From Curtobacterium sp. MCJR17_055 (lineage in GTDB: Bacteria; Actinomycetota; Actinomycetes; Actinomycetales; Microbacteriaceae), in assembly GCF_003224335.1 (NCBI RefSeq), contig NZ_QKLF01000001.1:558001-622000 (forward strand): 64,000 nucleotides of DNA, read 5' to 3'. Position 1 is the stretch's first letter; each line of letters opens with the position of its first letter. Both the position numbers and the translations under genes were made by a program. The notes below the pieces were generated by a model that was not told where the DNA came from, did not search any database, and saw only the letters and a list, made by a program, of their open reading frames with translations. This document shows, in pieces, positions 43,872 through 52,685 of this stretch.

Positions 43872-44959
43872 GAACTGCCTCCCGTCGAAGCGGTTTCAGC
43901 ACTCCCCGTACTGATTCGCTTCAGCAGCCACGCGAAGGCCGCTTCTGCCTCTTCCTGATCACTCACGAGGCGGTGGTCTCCGATCTTGCTCGTTGTAGCT
44001 CGCAGCACGCCGCCGATCTTCCCATAGCTATTATCGGCGATCACGTGAGGCAGTCCCAATAGCACTGCGAGAACATGCGCGTGCAATCTATCTGTAGCCA
44101 CTCCACTGGCTGCCCGAAAGAGTCGGATGCCCGCCTGACCGTTCAGACGAGCCAGTTTCTTGTAAGCAGATCGAACGACCGGGTAGTACAGCGAGGAACG
44201 TCCGAGCGACGGAAAGATCCGCGCGAGGCCCAGTGGAATCCGTGCCACGCGCCACGATACCGCTGAAGAACCGAACAAGCCCCAGTCGACCACCACGTCA
44301 TCGGCTTGGAGAAAAGGGTGCGCAAGCTCCGCGATTCCCAACGCCTTCTCATGGTCCTGCCGTGCGAGAACTAACATCCGAGTTTTGTTCTTCATTGGTT
44401 TACCGGGCAGCGGCCGCCAGCCGAGCGCGGAATCGTGGCAGAACTGCACCGCCACGTCGGGCAGCAGGCGTTGCGCCCTCTCATACGATTCCTGGTCTCG
44501 CACGAGAAGATTGAACATGCCGTGCCCGCCGAACACCGCGTTTGCCCGAGCAGCGGCCCGCGCGTCCCCGAACTGAATAGACTGCGGTAGCTGAATGATC
44601 TCTCGCCCTGGGAAGTCTTCGATCACCCGCTCGCGGAAGTCCTGGAATTCCGGCCACAGATCACCGAAATTCCCGCCCCCGTGAAGCAAAATCGGCCCGG
44701 TCGGAACTCGCTTGTTCAAAAGTTCAGGCGAGTAACGCTGCGCATCGGCGATGTATGCAATGTTCATATTCAAGTCGCTTAGGTACTGCTCCTCGCCGAG
44801 CCAGATCATGGAGTCGCCGACGTTCTGATGATTCGGAAAGTCGAGCAGCGCTACCGTCCGTTGGCCTCTCAATAGGCGTCCAAGCACTTCCAGCGCTTCA
44901 GCTCGAACTTGTTCGAGTCCCGCACGATCCTGACAGCGATCATCCCCTGTCGTACTCAC
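43868..44959 (-). CDS. Polysaccharide pyruvyl transferase family protein
   Basis: A 363-residue protein of the CsaB/WcaK type, adding a pyruvate ketal to sugar residues from phosphoenolpyruvate. Key blocks are FPNHQNVGDSMIWLGEEQYL (about 37-56), ILLHGGGNFGDLWPEF (about 90-105) and RLHAHVLAVLLGLPHVIADN (about 292-311) with the conserved Arg-x-His. GTG 44959 is chosen: its GTGA overlaps the flippase stop, while the longer open frame upstream runs through the flippase gene. Confidence 0.92.
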   Translation of the reverse strand: MSTTGDDRCQDRAGLEQVRAEALEVLGRLLRGQRTVALLDFPNHQNVGDSMIWLGEEQYLSDLNMNIAYIADAQRYSPELLNKRVPTGPILLHGGGNFGDLWPEFQDFRERVIEDFPGREIIQLPQSIQFGDARAAARANAVFGGHGMFNLLVRDQESYERAQRLLPDVAVQFCHDSALGWRPLPGKPMKNKTRMLVLARQDHEKALGIAELAHPFLQADDVVVDWGLFGSSAVSWRVARIPLGLARIFPSLGRSSLYYPVVRSAYKKLARLNGQAGIRLFRAASGVATDRLHAHVLAVLLGLPHVIADNSYGKIGGVLRATTSKIGDHRLVSDQEEAEAAFAWLLKRISTGSAETASTGGSS

Positions 44960-46479
44960 AATTCCAGCCTTCCGAGGGCGACGAAGCTGCTCAGCGGCAG
45001 CCATCTGCGTGTCAACAGCATTGTCAGGCAAGCGCTGACCATGAAGCCCGCCGCTACCCCAATTCCTGATGGTGCGCTTCCCAGGATCGCCATCGTTGCG
45101 AGAACCAGAGCCGCTCCAATGGCCGCTCCGCCTACGATGACAGCCACGGGAAGTGCGACTACGGTGAACCAGCGGCGCAGGGGAAACCCGAGAGTGCGAC
45201 TTCCCTTTAGTAGGTAATACGGCTCGACGAACAGCAGTGGCAGGGTGAACCCGGCTGCAATCCCAGGCAGCCCTGCCATCAACCCAAGGATCACTGAGCC
45301 GACCACGGTCAATATCAGCCAAACGACCTGAGGCATGAGGAATACCCCGGGCCGCCCTGCGGCGTCTGCGGCCGGAATCAAGGGCAGATGTACCGCATTG
45401 AAAGTGAGACCGGCGAGGAGTATCACCAGTGCGGCTGCGATTGCACCGACCGGAACTTGAGTGCCGAGCCACAACTCGACTATATCGGTAGACGCAATCA
45501 TGAGAGTTCCACAGCCTACGGCGCTAAGAGCGAGGGTGACGAAAGAAAGCGACAGCATTGCTTTCGACGCGGCGGCGGGTGAACCGACGCTCAGCCTACT
45601 GAGAGCAGGACGGAACGGATCATTGGCCCACCCGATGAGCTGACGAACACTGCTGTAGATCCGAAAAGCGGCGTTGTAATAAGTCACGTCTTGCGGACGA
45701 AGCGTGATAGCTGCAGCGATGGTTCCGGACTGGAGCAATAGAGCACCGACCGCGTTGACGGAAAAGGATCGAACACTGTACCCGAGCATGTACTTGAGGG
45801 TGGTGCTCGGGAACCCCGACCAATGCATGACGGCAATTTTACGACGACGAACGGACACCAGGGAAAGAACAGCAGGGACTACCACCGCGAGAGTCTCGGC
45901 GACGGCCACGAGCGTTATGCTCTGAAAGACGAAGCAAGCCACGAGAGTCATGACTATTCGAGCGACAACGCCAATGCCCTGGTTACTGCGCTCAAGCGGC
46001 AGTAACCCAGCTCCGGTCAATGCAGCCCCGTACGGCTTGAGCAGGAGCATGAGGACCATCACGAGGCCGATGATCAGCAGAGGCACTGCCTCGCCGCTCT
46101 CCAAAGCATTCTGCGCTCCGGTCGACGAAACGTACAGCCAGGCGAATACGAGGAACACTGGAAGGACGATCGCTGAAGCCATCGCGTTCCAGATGAGTCC
46201 TGCCTGCAGGAAGTCGCCAAGACTACGTTCTTCGCCGCCAGCTCGAGCCCTCGATCCGAAGTGCACGATGGCTGTGCCAACACCGAGATCCGAGTAATTG
46301 AGGTATTGTGCCACCGCCGATATGACAAGCCATACGCCATAGCTCTCCGCGGAGACCGAGTGGATGATGATCGGTATGAGTACGATGCCCGCGACGAGCG
46401 CCGCGACACCGACTCCTGCACTGCTGAGGACCCCCACTAGACCCCGACTGCGTCGAGGGCTGTTTGCCTTCTCCGCCAT
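44956..46479 (-). CDS. Polysaccharide flippase (Wzx-like, MATE/PST family)
   Basis: A 507-residue membrane protein with about 12-14 helices. The start SSAGVGVAALVAGIVLIPIIIHSVSAESYGVWLVISAV and YLNYSDLGVGTAIVHFGSRARA is typical of lipopolysaccharide/exopolysaccharide exporters. It would flip undecaprenyl-linked units across the membrane. Start ATG overlaps the stop of the priming transferase (TGATG), and its stop overlaps the pyruvyl transferase start, making a tight unit. Confidence 0.9.
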   Translation of the reverse strand: MAEKANSPRRSRGLVGVLSSAGVGVAALVAGIVLIPIIIHSVSAESYGVWLVISAVAQYLNYSDLGVGTAIVHFGSRARAGGEERSLGDFLQAGLIWNAMASAIVLPVFLVFAWLYVSSTGAQNALESGEAVPLLIIGLVMVLMLLLKPYGAALTGAGLLPLERSNQGIGVVARIVMTLVACFVFQSITLVAVAETLAVVVPAVLSLVSVRRRKIAVMHWSGFPSTTLKYMLGYSVRSFSVNAVGALLLQSGTIAAAITLRPQDVTYYNAAFRIYSSVRQLIGWANDPFRPALSRLSVGSPAAASKAMLSLSFVTLALSAVGCGTLMIASTDIVELWLGTQVPVGAIAAALVILLAGLTFNAVHLPLIPAADAAGRPGVFLMPQVVWLILTVVGSVILGLMAGLPGIAAGFTLPLLFVEPYYLLKGSRTLGFPLRRWFTVVALPVAVIVGGAAIGAALVLATMAILGSAPSGIGVAAGFMVSACLTMLLTRRWLPLSSFVALGRLEL

Positions 46480-47954
46480 CAGTAGGCTCCGTCGCTGGCT
46501 GCGACTGCTCTGAAGGTCTTCCAGAGGATGACGACGTCACCCATGGTCGACCAGTTCTCGACGTAGAAAAGGTCGAGTCGAACTGAGTCCTCCCACGAGA
46601 GATCCGACCGTCCGCTCACCTGCCAAAGTCCCGTCATCCCTGGTTTGACCAGGAAGCGACGATGCACGTGCTTGTCGTACAACGCCACCTCTTTAGCTAG
46701 GGGTGGGCGGGGGCCCACAAGCGACATGCTCCCGATGAGCACGTTGAAGAGCTGTGGAACTTCGTCCAGGCTGTACCGCCGCATGAAGCCCCCGACGCGG
46801 GTCACCCGCGGATCGTTCTTCATCTTGAACAGCACGTCGTTGCCCTCGGCACGGTCGAGCTGGCTGAGCTCCTGCAGCCGGGCCTCGGCGTCGACGACCA
46901 TCGACCGGAACTTGATCATGCGGAACGTCGAGCCGTTCAGGCCGACGCGCTCCTGCCGGAAGAACACCGGGCCGGGCGACGTCAGCTTCACCAGCAGGGC
47001 CAGGACGAGCAGGACCGGCGACAGCACGATGATGAGCGCCGTCGACCCGACCAGGTCGAACGCCCGCTTCGTGTAGAGCTTCCGCCCGGAGTAGGTCGGC
47101 GTCTCGACGTGGATGAGCGGCAGGCCCTGGACCGGGCGGGTGTGGATGCGGGGGCCACCGATGTCCGTCAGGCTCGGCGCGACGACCAGGTGCTGGCGAC
47201 CGGGCTCGAGGGACCAGCTGAGCTGACGGACGCGTTCCGGCGGCAGGTCGTCGGCGCTGGTGATTACGACGGTGTCGGCACCGGTTTCCGCCAGGGCCTC
47301 GGTCAGGTCGTCGAACCCGCCGAAGCTCTGCACGGTCGAGCCGGGCAGGACGCCTCGGGTCCCTGCTGACACAGCCGCACCGACGACGCGGTAGCCGGCC
47401 TCCGGCGACCGGCCGAGCTCACGGGCCAGGTGCAGCACGCTGCTGGTCGACCCGACCAGCAGGACCTTGGCGGAGTAGTTCCCCCGCTTCCGCTCGGCGA
47501 CGAGCCACTGGCGCCACATCCACCGCGACAGCAGCAGGACGAGGATGCCGACCGGGAAGGCGATCAGGATGTACCCGCGGGCCAGGTCCACGTGCAGCAG
47601 GTACGCGGCGATCGCCAGGACCCCGAAGACGCGCACGCTCGAGTCGGCGACCAGGCGGTACTCGGTGCTACCGACGCCGATGACGCGGTGCCCCCGGGTG
47701 TCGTACAGCGCCAGGGCGCTCATCCACACGGCGATCACGACGATCGAGATCCCGGTGTAGCTGAGGCGCAGGTCGGCGGTGTTCGTCGCCAGGTTCGAGT
47801 CGAGCCCGAGCCACGCGATCTGCACGCCGAAGACGACCCAGAAGAGCGCCAACAGGTCCGTGACCAGGACGCGGCGCGAGTAGGACCTACTCCACGCCTC
47901 GGTGGAGCCCGTCGATGCTGAGACCCGTACCGCGCCCGCGGTCATGGTCGCCAT
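46479..47954 (-). CDS. Priming sugar-phosphate transferase (exopolysaccharide polyprenyl glycosylphosphotransferase)
   Basis: A 491-residue enzyme that puts the first sugar-phosphate on undecaprenyl phosphate. Five N-terminal helices and a CoA-binding-like middle (SAKVLLVGSTSSVLHLARELG) precede the catalytic bacterial sugar transferase domain: KRAFDLVGSTALIIVLSPVL, FFRQERVGLNG, FRMIKFRSMVVDAE, then RYSLDEVPQLFNVLIGSMSLVGPRPPL. ATG 47954 is chosen, five bases past the upstream stop; ATG 47945 is possible. The last 100 codons or so (46479-46780) are less G/C-rich than the rest, suggesting a recombination join. Confidence 0.92.
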   Translation of the reverse strand: MATMTAGAVRVSASTGSTEAWSRSYSRRVLVTDLLALFWVVFGVQIAWLGLDSNLATNTADLRLSYTGISIVVIAVWMSALALYDTRGHRVIGVGSTEYRLVADSSVRVFGVLAIAAYLLHVDLARGYILIAFPVGILVLLLSRWMWRQWLVAERKRGNYSAKVLLVGSTSSVLHLARELGRSPEAGYRVVGAAVSAGTRGVLPGSTVQSFGGFDDLTEALAETGADTVVITSADDLPPERVRQLSWSLEPGRQHLVVAPSLTDIGGPRIHTRPVQGLPLIHVETPTYSGRKLYTKRAFDLVGSTALIIVLSPVLLVLALLVKLTSPGPVFFRQERVGLNGSTFRMIKFRSMVVDAEARLQELSQLDRAEGNDVLFKMKNDPRVTRVGGFMRRYSLDEVPQLFNVLIGSMSLVGPRPPLAKEVALYDKHVHRRFLVKPGMTGLWQVSGRSDLSWEDSVRLDLFYVENWSTMGDVVILWKTFRAVAASDGAY

Positions 47955-47958
47955 CCGG

Positions 47959-48900
47959 TCACCATGTCGCGCCGCCGTCCGCAGACACGGAGACGGCGTC
48001 GCCGGCCCAGAGCCAGATGTCGTCCCCGGCACGGTCGAGGCCGATCGGGCCGATCGTCGCGGCGTCAGCGGCGCAGCCGACGGCCGGGGTCGCCGTGTCC
48101 GGCGAGACGCCGATCGCGGTCAGCGAGGCGATCTCGACACCCGCGCACCCTTCGGCGCCGACACGGGCGAGCAGGTACTCGTCGTCGTTGTCCGCCACCG
48201 CGCGGATCCCGTCGACCGGGACTTCCACCCACGCGCCGGTGCCCGAACGCCACTCGACCTTCCCCTCACAGATGACGACCGAGGTCTGCTGTCCCTGGTA
48301 CGCCTTCTTCGGGCGGCCGCAGGGCGACTCGACGACACCGGTGGCGAGGACGATGCCGGCCGTCGAGATGCCGGCACCGGCTGCGCCGGGGCTGCCGGCC
48401 GTCCAGGTCACGCCGTCGTCGGCACTGGTGCGGACGACGGTGGCGCAGTCCGCACCGACGCCGGCCAGGATCGTCAGGTCCGTACTGGAGGCCCGGATCG
48501 CCATGAGCGTCGACACGTCCGGTCCGAGCGCGACCGGCACCCACGTCGCGCCGCCGTCGACGGTGTGCTCGAGGGTGGGCGCGGGTCCGCCACACGTCGT
48601 GCCGGTGGCGCGCCACGCCTCCTGGCCGTCCACCGCGGTGAGGAAGCGACGCGTCACGGCCGCGGCGTCCGCGGCGTCCGCAGAGGCGGACGGGGTCGGA
48701 CTGGTGCTCGAGTCCGGGGAACTGGAGAACGTCGGGATCGGGCCTGCCGGGTCACCGGCGTTCGGAGCGGTGCGACCGAGCGCGAGGGTCACGAGTGCGA
48801 TGTCGACGACGACCAGCACGACCACCACGACGGCGACCCAGACCAGGGTCGTCCGTGTGGTGGTCGAACCGAGGTTTCGGGTCCCCCGGCGAGTGTCCAT
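47959..48900 (-). CDS. Membrane-anchored BNR/sialidase-like beta-propeller protein
   Basis: A 313-residue protein with one N-terminal membrane helix (about 18-42), a Ser/Pro/Thr linker and an outside part with Asp-box repeats: DGGATWVPVA (about 118), SADDGVTWTAG (about 168) and a final SADGGATW at the very end. These S-x-D-x-G-x-T-W motifs mark BNR/YCF48-like propellers, but there are too few blades here for a sialidase and no catalytic residues are seen. Its position between the Wzc-like kinase and the priming transferase suggests a role in polysaccharide export or sensing. Confidence 0.75.
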   Translation of the reverse strand: MDTRRGTRNLGSTTTRTTLVWVAVVVVVLVVVDIALVTLALGRTAPNAGDPAGPIPTFSSSPDSSTSPTPSASADAADAAAVTRRFLTAVDGQEAWRATGTTCGGPAPTLEHTVDGGATWVPVALGPDVSTLMAIRASSTDLTILAGVGADCATVVRTSADDGVTWTAGSPGAAGAGISTAGIVLATGVVESPCGRPKKAYQGQQTSVVICEGKVEWRSGTGAWVEVPVDGIRAVADNDDEYLLARVGAEGCAGVEIASLTAIGVSPDTATPAVGCAADAATIGPIGLDRAGDDIWLWAGDAVSVSADGGATW

Positions 48901-48916
48901 GTCCCCCGACCCCGTT

Positions 48917-50362
48917 TCAGCGCTCAGCGCGGCTCAGTGCGCCGAGCTTCTTCCCGCCGCGCTTGGGCGGCTTGACCTTCGGTGTGTTCTCGTCCGCTTC
49001 CAGGCCGTAGCCGTACCCGTAGCCGTACCGGCCGTAGCCGTAGGCGCCCGGACCGCGGACCGGCATCATCGTGATGACGAACCCGGCGATCGGTGCGCCG
49101 ACGTTCTCCAGCGCCGACACGGCCGCGGCGAACTGGCCCTTGTGGGTCTTGCCCGAGGCGACGGCGACGATCGCGCCGGAGGCCTTCTTCGACAGGATCG
49201 CGGCGTCCGTGACGGGCAGGAGCGGCGGGGCGTCGAACAGGACGTAGTCGAACTCCTTCTCTAGGCGTTCGATGAGTTCCTGCATGGCCCGGGACCCGAG
49301 GAGCTCCGACGGGTTCGGCGGGATCTGACCGGCCGGCAGGACGACGAGCTTGCCGCGGCCCCAGGGCTGCGCGACGTCCTCGAGCTCGGCGCGGCCGATG
49401 AGCACGTCGGTGAGGCCGGCGTTCGTGTCGACGTCCATGTACTCGGCGACGCGGGGACGACGGAGGTCGGCGTCGATGAGGATGACGCGGAACCCGGCGC
49501 TGTCGAGCGCGATCGCCAGGTTCGCGACCGTGGTGCTCTTGCCCTCGGACTGCACGGAGGACGTCATCACGAAGGTGCGCGAGCCGGTGCCCAGGTCCAG
49601 GAACTGCAGGTTCGTGCGGAGCGTGCGGAAGGACTCGGCACGGGGGCTGCGCGGGTCGACCTGCACGATGAGCGGACGCTCCGACGCCTTGCTGTCGAAG
49701 GCGATGCCGCCGACGACGGGCTTGTCGCTGATCTTCTCGACGTCCTGTTCCGTGCGGACGCGGTTGTCGAGCGTCTCGCGCAAGACGGCGATGCCGACGC
49801 CGAGCGCGAGTCCGACCAGCAGGCCCAGGGCCACGTTGACCGGGACGTTCGGGCTGACCGGGGCGCTCGGCACGTCGGCCTGCTTGACGCGGGTGAGCTT
49901 GACGCTGCTCGTCCCCTCGGCGTCGGTGGCCTCGATGTCCTCGACGACGTTGGTGAGGCTCTGCGAGGTCGCGTTCGCGATGTCCGCGGCCCGGACCGGG
50001 TCAGTGTCGTTGACGCTGATGGAGATGAGCGTCGTGCTCGTCGGCGCGCTCGCGGACACCATCGTCGCGAGCTGCTCGGCGTTCATGTCGAGCTGGAGCT
50101 TCGAGATGACCGGCAGGAGCACGATCGGCGTCGACACCAGGTTCGAGTACGTCAGGACACGCTGCTGCGTGAAGGTGTTGCCCTGGGCCAGGTCACTCGC
50201 GCTGCCCGACGTCTCCGTCGACACGAACACCTGCGCGGAGGCGGAGTACACGGGCTTCTTCAACAGCGAGAAGCCCGCTGCCGCGGCCACTCCGACCAGT
50301 GCCAACACCAGGATGAGGACCCATCCCTTGCGCAACACCGTGATGTAGTCGCGTAGTTCCAC
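48917..50362 (-). CDS. Wzc-like polysaccharide co-polymerase / BY-kinase
   Basis: A 481-residue fusion of a Wzz-type chain-length domain and a bacterial tyrosine kinase. Two helices frame the outside domain (about 15-33 and 175-195). The kinase has Walker A SSVQSEGKSTT (Lys275), Walker A' ILIDADLRRP and Walker B YVLFDAPP. A Tyr-rich tail (YGYGRYGYGYGYG) is the autophosphorylation cluster. It controls chain length and export. GTG 50362 follows GGGAAGG; a longer frame to 50419 lacks a ribosome site. First gene of the minus-strand half. Confidence 0.93.
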   Translation of the reverse strand: MELRDYITVLRKGWVLILVLALVGVAAAAGFSLLKKPVYSASAQVFVSTETSGSASDLAQGNTFTQQRVLTYSNLVSTPIVLLPVISKLQLDMNAEQLATMVSASAPTSTTLISISVNDTDPVRAADIANATSQSLTNVVEDIEATDAEGTSSVKLTRVKQADVPSAPVSPNVPVNVALGLLVGLALGVGIAVLRETLDNRVRTEQDVEKISDKPVVGGIAFDSKASERPLIVQVDPRSPRAESFRTLRTNLQFLDLGTGSRTFVMTSSVQSEGKSTTVANLAIALDSAGFRVILIDADLRRPRVAEYMDVDTNAGLTDVLIGRAELEDVAQPWGRGKLVVLPAGQIPPNPSELLGSRAMQELIERLEKEFDYVLFDAPPLLPVTDAAILSKKASGAIVAVASGKTHKGQFAAAVSALENVGAPIAGFVITMMPVRGPGAYGYGRYGYGYGYGLEADENTPKVKPPKRGGKKLGALSRAER

Positions 50363-50519
50363 GCGGCCCGCCTTCCCCGACGATCCTGCCGCGCTCCTGT
50401 GGTCCCGACACAGGCGCACCGGGGACGTCCCGGCCTACGGCATTCAAATAGTGCCACATGATCGAGCAACGCTCGGCTGTGTCGGGCGATCCGGTCGCAG
50501 CGTCCTCTACGGTGACCCC

Positions 50520-51242
50520 ATGAGCACCGAGTCCGACGTCAAGCACGCCGAGCCCGACACGAGCCGCCAGCGCGACCTGGTCATCCTGCTCGTCGCCCTC
50601 GGGGTGGCGGTCATCCTGGCCCGCGTCGTCGGTGGCGTGAGCCGCAGCGGGAGCATCCCGTCGCCGGTCCTGCAGGTGATCGCGGCCGACCTCGCCGTCT
50701 GGCTGCCCCTGGTGGCGGGGATCGTCTGGGTGCTGCGACGGTCATCGAACCCTGGTCGTGCCCGGATCCTGCGCCTCGAGATCGGCGACGCGATCTTCGC
50801 GATCGGCATCGTCATCCTGGTCCGGGTGTTCGACGCGTTCCTCGGGCTCGCGTTCGGCGGCAGGACCGGCCTGGAACCGGTCCCCACCCTCGGGACGCCG
50901 GACATCACGCTGCTCGTGGTGTCGGCGATCGGCCTCGTGCTGGTCAGCCCGTTCCTCGAGGAGGTCTTCTTCCGCGGACTGTTCCAGCGCCGGATGGCCG
51001 AGGAGCTCACACCGCGCACGCGCTTCATGGCCGTGCTGCTGACCGCGTTCCTGTTCGCCGTGCTGCACGTCCTGCTCGGTGCCGGGACGACGCAGCTCGA
51101 CGGCTTCCGGGTGTTCCTGACGACCTTCGCGCTCGGGTCCCTCACCGGCACGCTCGTCGCGATGACGAACCGGCTCGGCGGCGCGGTCCTGGCGCACGTC
51201 CTCTTCAACGCGGTGGCGGTCGTCGCGACCTGGCCGCGCTGA
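50520..51242 (+). CDS. CPBP intramembrane metalloprotease (Abi/CAAX type)
   Basis: A 240-residue membrane protein with six to eight helices. The catalytic Glu pair E147-E148 is in FLEEVFFRGLFQRRM (EExxxR), and the second motif LTAFLFAVLHVLLG supplies His; AHVLFNAVAVV near the end is the third. Bacterial members cleave or modify membrane proteins or peptides; the target is unknown. TACGGT at 50508-50513 is exactly six bases upstream of ATG 50520 (leaderless). Divergent from the Wzc-like gene. Confidence 0.9.
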   Translation: MSTESDVKHAEPDTSRQRDLVILLVALGVAVILARVVGGVSRSGSIPSPVLQVIAADLAVWLPLVAGIVWVLRRSSNPGRARILRLEIGDAIFAIGIVILVRVFDAFLGLAFGGRTGLEPVPTLGTPDITLLVVSAIGLVLVSPFLEEVFFRGLFQRRMAEELTPRTRFMAVLLTAFLFAVLHVLLGAGTTQLDGFRVFLTTFALGSLTGTLVAMTNRLGGAVLAHVLFNAVAVVATWPR

Positions 51243-51345
51243 CCCTCACGCTGCCGTCGGCGCTGGTCGACCGGCCGCGGCGGCGCGACTCACCCGCTCG
51301 TGGCGCTGACGCCGACTCCTGGCGACGACGCGCGCGCCAGCTCGC

Positions 51346-52368
51346 TCAGCGTGACGACGTGGGCCCTGTGGAGGTCCCGACCGCGGACGGCGCAACGGCG
51401 TCGGTGCGGTGCTCGTCGGCGTAGGTCCGGGCGCGACGGATCCGGCGCACCGTCAGCGGCACCGTGACGAGCAGGACGACGACCATCGCGGTGAGGGTGA
51501 CGGCCGGGAGCACACCGAACTCACCGCGGATCGCTGACGACACGAACTGGAACGCGATCCCGACGTACAGGAGACCGAGGAAGACGAGCTGGAACTGCAG
51601 GGCGATCGGAGCCAGGCGGGCGTACTCGACAGCACCGCGCTGCTCGGCATCGTCGAGCGGGAGGGCCTTGCCCCCGAGGACGACCTTCCCGAAGCGCTGC
51701 ACCCGACCGATGTCACGACCAGCCGCGTCCCGGAGCGCACGGCTGTACGGGAGCGACACGACGGCGGCCGTCATCGCCGTCGCCGTGAAGGTGAGCTGTC
51801 CGGCGAGCAACACGGTCTCCATGACCCCCGAGCCGTGGTCGCCGTCGAGCACGATGAGCAGCGCAGCCCCGATCGACGTGACCAGCGCCGCGACGACGAA
51901 CGTGACGGCGATCGGACGGACCTTGCGGCGGACGACCCCTGCGTCCGTGATCGACGTCCCCGGCGTCTCGGGGATCGGGGCTTCCGTCCGTCGGAACAGT
52001 GCACCGAGGGGCCGCGCGCTCGCGAGCAACACCGCCGTGCCGACCGCGAGGACGACCGGAACCCACAGCGGAGCCTGAGCCGACAGCGCCGCGAGCACCA
52101 CGATGACCACGGCGACGACGTCGATCGCGACCACGGCCGAGAACCACCAGCCCAGGAACCGACGGCTCTCCCTCGACGACCGGTGGTCCCAGGAGCCGGC
52201 GAACACCCCGATGACGACCGGCCCCATGACGAGGAACGGCGAGGTGGCGGCCGCCGCGATCAGGAGCCCGTCGGACGCGTCCCGGAGCTGGAAGCCGACG
52301 AGCAGCCCAGCGCCCAGGGACAGCGCCGTCGCGACGAAGATCATCAGCAGGAAGATCAGGACTCGCAA
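51346..52368 (-). CDS. Hypothetical multi-pass membrane protein
   Basis: A 340-residue protein not recognised. About eight hydrophobic helices in pairs are seen (about 1-50, 75-120, 160-215, 255-310), with short charged loops (SRESRRFLGWW, RRTEAPIPETPG). TTG 52368 is chosen: GAAGGAG stands five bases upstream and the first helix follows at once; the frame extends to 52581 but that part is GC-biased filler. No transporter or enzyme motif is visible. Confidence 0.7.
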   Translation of the reverse strand: MRVLIFLLMIFVATALSLGAGLLVGFQLRDASDGLLIAAAATSPFLVMGPVVIGVFAGSWDHRSSRESRRFLGWWFSAVVAIDVVAVVIVVLAALSAQAPLWVPVVLAVGTAVLLASARPLGALFRRTEAPIPETPGTSITDAGVVRRKVRPIAVTFVVAALVTSIGAALLIVLDGDHGSGVMETVLLAGQLTFTATAMTAAVVSLPYSRALRDAAGRDIGRVQRFGKVVLGGKALPLDDAEQRGAVEYARLAPIALQFQLVFLGLLYVGIAFQFVSSAIRGEFGVLPAVTLTAMVVVLLVTVPLTVRRIRRARTYADEHRTDAVAPSAVGTSTGPTSSR

Positions 52369-52685
52369 TGGTGCTCCTTCGAACGCGTCGGCCCAATCTG
52401 CCCATCCTGGCCCGAACCGAGTCGCGTCGTTCCGGTCCCCCGCTGGCTGTCGCGACTGCCAGCGCGACCGCGTCCTGATCGGCGACCCGGGCCTCCCGTC
52501 CGGTCCGCTGAGCGCGACCGCGAACCCTCCGATCTCCTGTCGGACTTCCCTGAACCGCCTGTGAGCCCTACTCTTTCCCACGTTGTAACGCGGGCGACCG
52601 GGGGTGCTCGCGCGACGACCTCAGCAGATCGCTGTCGGCCACGCCGACGAACGACCGGACGACGCCGTCCACGAGGAGCACACCT
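52369..52685. other. Divergent promoter gap
   Basis: About 315 bases between two TTG-started genes. It contains GGGCCTCCCGTCCGG at about 52489-52503 (half of the CGGGAGGC palindrome family) and two AGCGCGACCGCG copies (about 52461 and 52510). CCCTACTCT near 52566 could be part of a promoter. No gene is seen. Confidence 0.45.

Noticed and set aside
44960-45472. Longer start for the pyruvyl transferase
   Set aside because: The added part lies wholly inside the flippase gene in another frame; GTG 44959 with GTGA overlap explains the real start.
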